A DNA stretch of 6,194 bases from Candidatus Bathyarchaeota archaeon (lineage in GTDB: Archaea; Thermoproteota; Bathyarchaeia; Bathyarchaeales; SOJC01), in NCBI GenBank assembly GCA_023131555.1, contig JAGLZJ010000052.1, positions 1 to 6,194 of the forward strand, written 5' to 3'. This document shows, piece after piece, positions 5,651 to 6,194 of the stretch; position 1 is the first letter of the stretch; every line of letters begins with the position of its first letter. Under the pieces are notes generated by a model that did not search any database, had not been told where the DNA came from, and worked only from the letters and a program-made list of their open reading frames with translations. Position numbers and translations under genes: made by a program.

Positions 5651-5686
5651 TTAATATGTATCAGGAAGAGATTCACAGAAGGTGAT
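5651..5686 (+). promoter_or_regulatory. Promoter and ribosome site of the SEC-C protein
   Basis: TTAATATG (5651-5658) predicts a start near 5680. GGTGAT (5681-5686) is a strong ribosome site four bases ahead of the ATG at 5691. The region is divergent from the minus-strand promoter at 5578-5590. Confidence 0.5.
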
Positions 5687-5690
5687 ACGA

Positions 5691-5789
5691 ATGTCATGCG
5701 GTTGCGGTTCAAAGAAAACAGAACAGAAAGCAGACGATCCCTGCAAATGTGGAAGCGGAAAGAAGACCAAAGAGTGCTGTGGCGAATAA
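5691..5789 (+). CDS. Tiny SEC-C motif zinc-binding protein, 32 residues
   Basis: A complete frame runs from ATG 5691 to TAA 5787-5789. It encodes 32 residues, six of them cysteine. The C-terminal half, 'PCKCGSGKKTKECCG' (17-31), is a clear SEC-C motif, C-x-C-x8-C-C (Cys18, 20, 29, 30). This is the zinc knuckle found at the end of bacterial SecA and in many small or fused proteins, where it mediates protein or nucleic-acid contacts. A second pair, Cys3-Gly-Cys5, is near the N-terminus, followed by a Lys/Glu-rich linker. The protein is little more than the motif itself. It has its own TATA-like box, a strong GGTGAT ribosome site and a downstream T6 run, so it looks like a genuine single-gene unit despite its size. 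Partner and role cannot be read from the sequence. Confidence 0.85.
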   Translation: MSCGCGSKKTEQKADDPCKCGSGKKTKECCGE

Positions 5790-5997
5790 TCGCCTAGGTC
5801 CTTTCAGCTAATTTCACTCTTTTTTCGGATAGCAATATAGTATTGCGTTCTCTTTCAAGAAACAGCGAAAGATTTTATGACAATTCAAGCCATCTGGAAC
5901 CACATCTTAGCATTCACACATCTTGCTATAGAAACCACTTATTTTTTTAGGTATAAATCCATTCACGCATCAAAATCCTTAAGAGTAGTTAGTGAGA
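5790..5997. other. Non-coding spacer with T-tracts, a hairpin and a TATA box
   Basis: The spacer holds the T6 terminator (5820-5825), the 6-bp hairpin at 5832-5846, and a T7 run (5942-5948) leading straight into TATAAAT (5952-5958), the best consensus TATA box in the window. That box would start transcription near 5980, ahead of the GTG at 5998. A 44-codon frame at 5877-6011 has no ribosome site and crosses the T7 run, so I do not call it. Confidence 0.45.
5820..5825 (+). terminator. T6 tract after the SEC-C gene
   Basis: Six T residues lie 31 bases beyond the SEC-C stop, with no strong hairpin before them. Archaeal RNA polymerase can stop at oligo-T tracts alone. A hairpin, GCAATA-TAG-TATTGC (5832-5846), follows the tract and on the minus strand would precede an A-rich run. 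Confidence 0.45.
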
Positions 5998-6102
5998 GTG
6001 GCACAAGTTGAAACGAAGTCAGACGAACTTTAAAAGGAATATGGAATATAGGCTCAACAGAATCCCCAGGATGTAGATATTCATGGGTTAAGGCTCTCGT
6101 TA

Positions 6103-6194
6103 GTGGGGGATGCAAGATCTCAGGACACTGTCGAGGTTTTTAATGCATATGCGCTTAGGGAGCATGGGTCGAAGTGGGACGAAATCCACACGAT
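6103..6194 (+). CDS. Start of an unrecognised protein, cut by the right edge
   Basis: The frame is open from 6052 to the right edge and reads like protein: 'DVDIHGLRLSLVGDARSQ', then 'DTVEVFNAYALREHGSKWDE'. The only canonical start inside it is GTG 6103, with TTAAGG nine bases before. A good TATA-like box, CTTTAAAA (6028-6035), would start transcription near 6058. The protein-like residues before 6103 suggest the true start may be earlier. In the same frame, GTG 5998 begins 11 codons ending at TAA 6031, and TAG lies at 6049-6051, so an older, longer gene may be interrupted by two stops. I do not recognise the family, and too little is visible to give a function. Confidence 0.4.
   Translation, partial: MGDARSQDTVEVFNAYALREHGSKWDEIHT

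Noticed and set aside
5877..6011. 44-codon ATG frame on the + strand
   Set aside because: There is no ribosome site, it crosses a T7 run and the best TATA box in the window, and the residue composition is not protein-like.

Overview
The window looks like part of an archaeal chromosome, most likely from an uncultured TACK-type lineage such as Bathyarchaeia. That placement is inference. It rests on TTG and GTG starts, AT-rich TATA-like boxes about 25-30 bases ahead of likely transcription starts, GGTGA/GGAGG ribosome sites, an archaeal-looking EtfB/EtfA pair, and a Taq-type (M32) carboxypeptidase. No rRNA, tRNA, CRISPR array, transposase or integrase was found. Coding density is low and several reading frames are broken.

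Left part (1-1926, + strand): the C-terminal end of an M32 metallocarboxypeptidase runs in from the left edge and is followed by a GC-rich hairpin. Next is a well-equipped promoter and ribosome site, then an SPFH/band-7 (stomatin/prohibitin-like) membrane protein gene. This gene is interrupted by at least four small indels, so it is a pseudogene or a badly sequenced gene. About 560 bases follow with no convincing gene, only a hairpin and a doubtful 38-codon frame on the minus strand.

Centre (1927-3692, - strand): an intact two-gene operon, etfB then etfA, starts on TTG and GTG respectively and overlaps by four bases. It encodes both subunits of an electron transfer flavoprotein. The EtfB loop resembles the flavin-binding, bifurcation-type ETFs more than the AMP-binding type. 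The redox partners are not in the window.

Right part (3973-6194): divergent from the etf operon is a stand-alone ParB/sulfiredoxin-fold protein with a DGHHR motif, followed by a Nudix hydrolase of the Ap4A-hydrolase type. Converging on the Nudix gene from the minus strand is a 127-codon frame with strong initiation signals but an in-frame TGA after codon 43; I do not recognise its family. Divergent from it is a 32-residue, cysteine-rich protein ending in a SEC-C zinc motif, with its own promoter, ribosome site and T-tract. The right edge holds the beginning of an unrecognised protein, in a frame interrupted by two stops further upstream.

The genes do not form one obvious pathway. The etf operon is a metabolic electron-transfer unit and the others look like single-gene units. 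The points most worth checking are the clustered lesions in the SPFH gene, the TGA-split minus-strand gene, and the tiny SEC-C protein, which standard gene-length cut-offs would miss.
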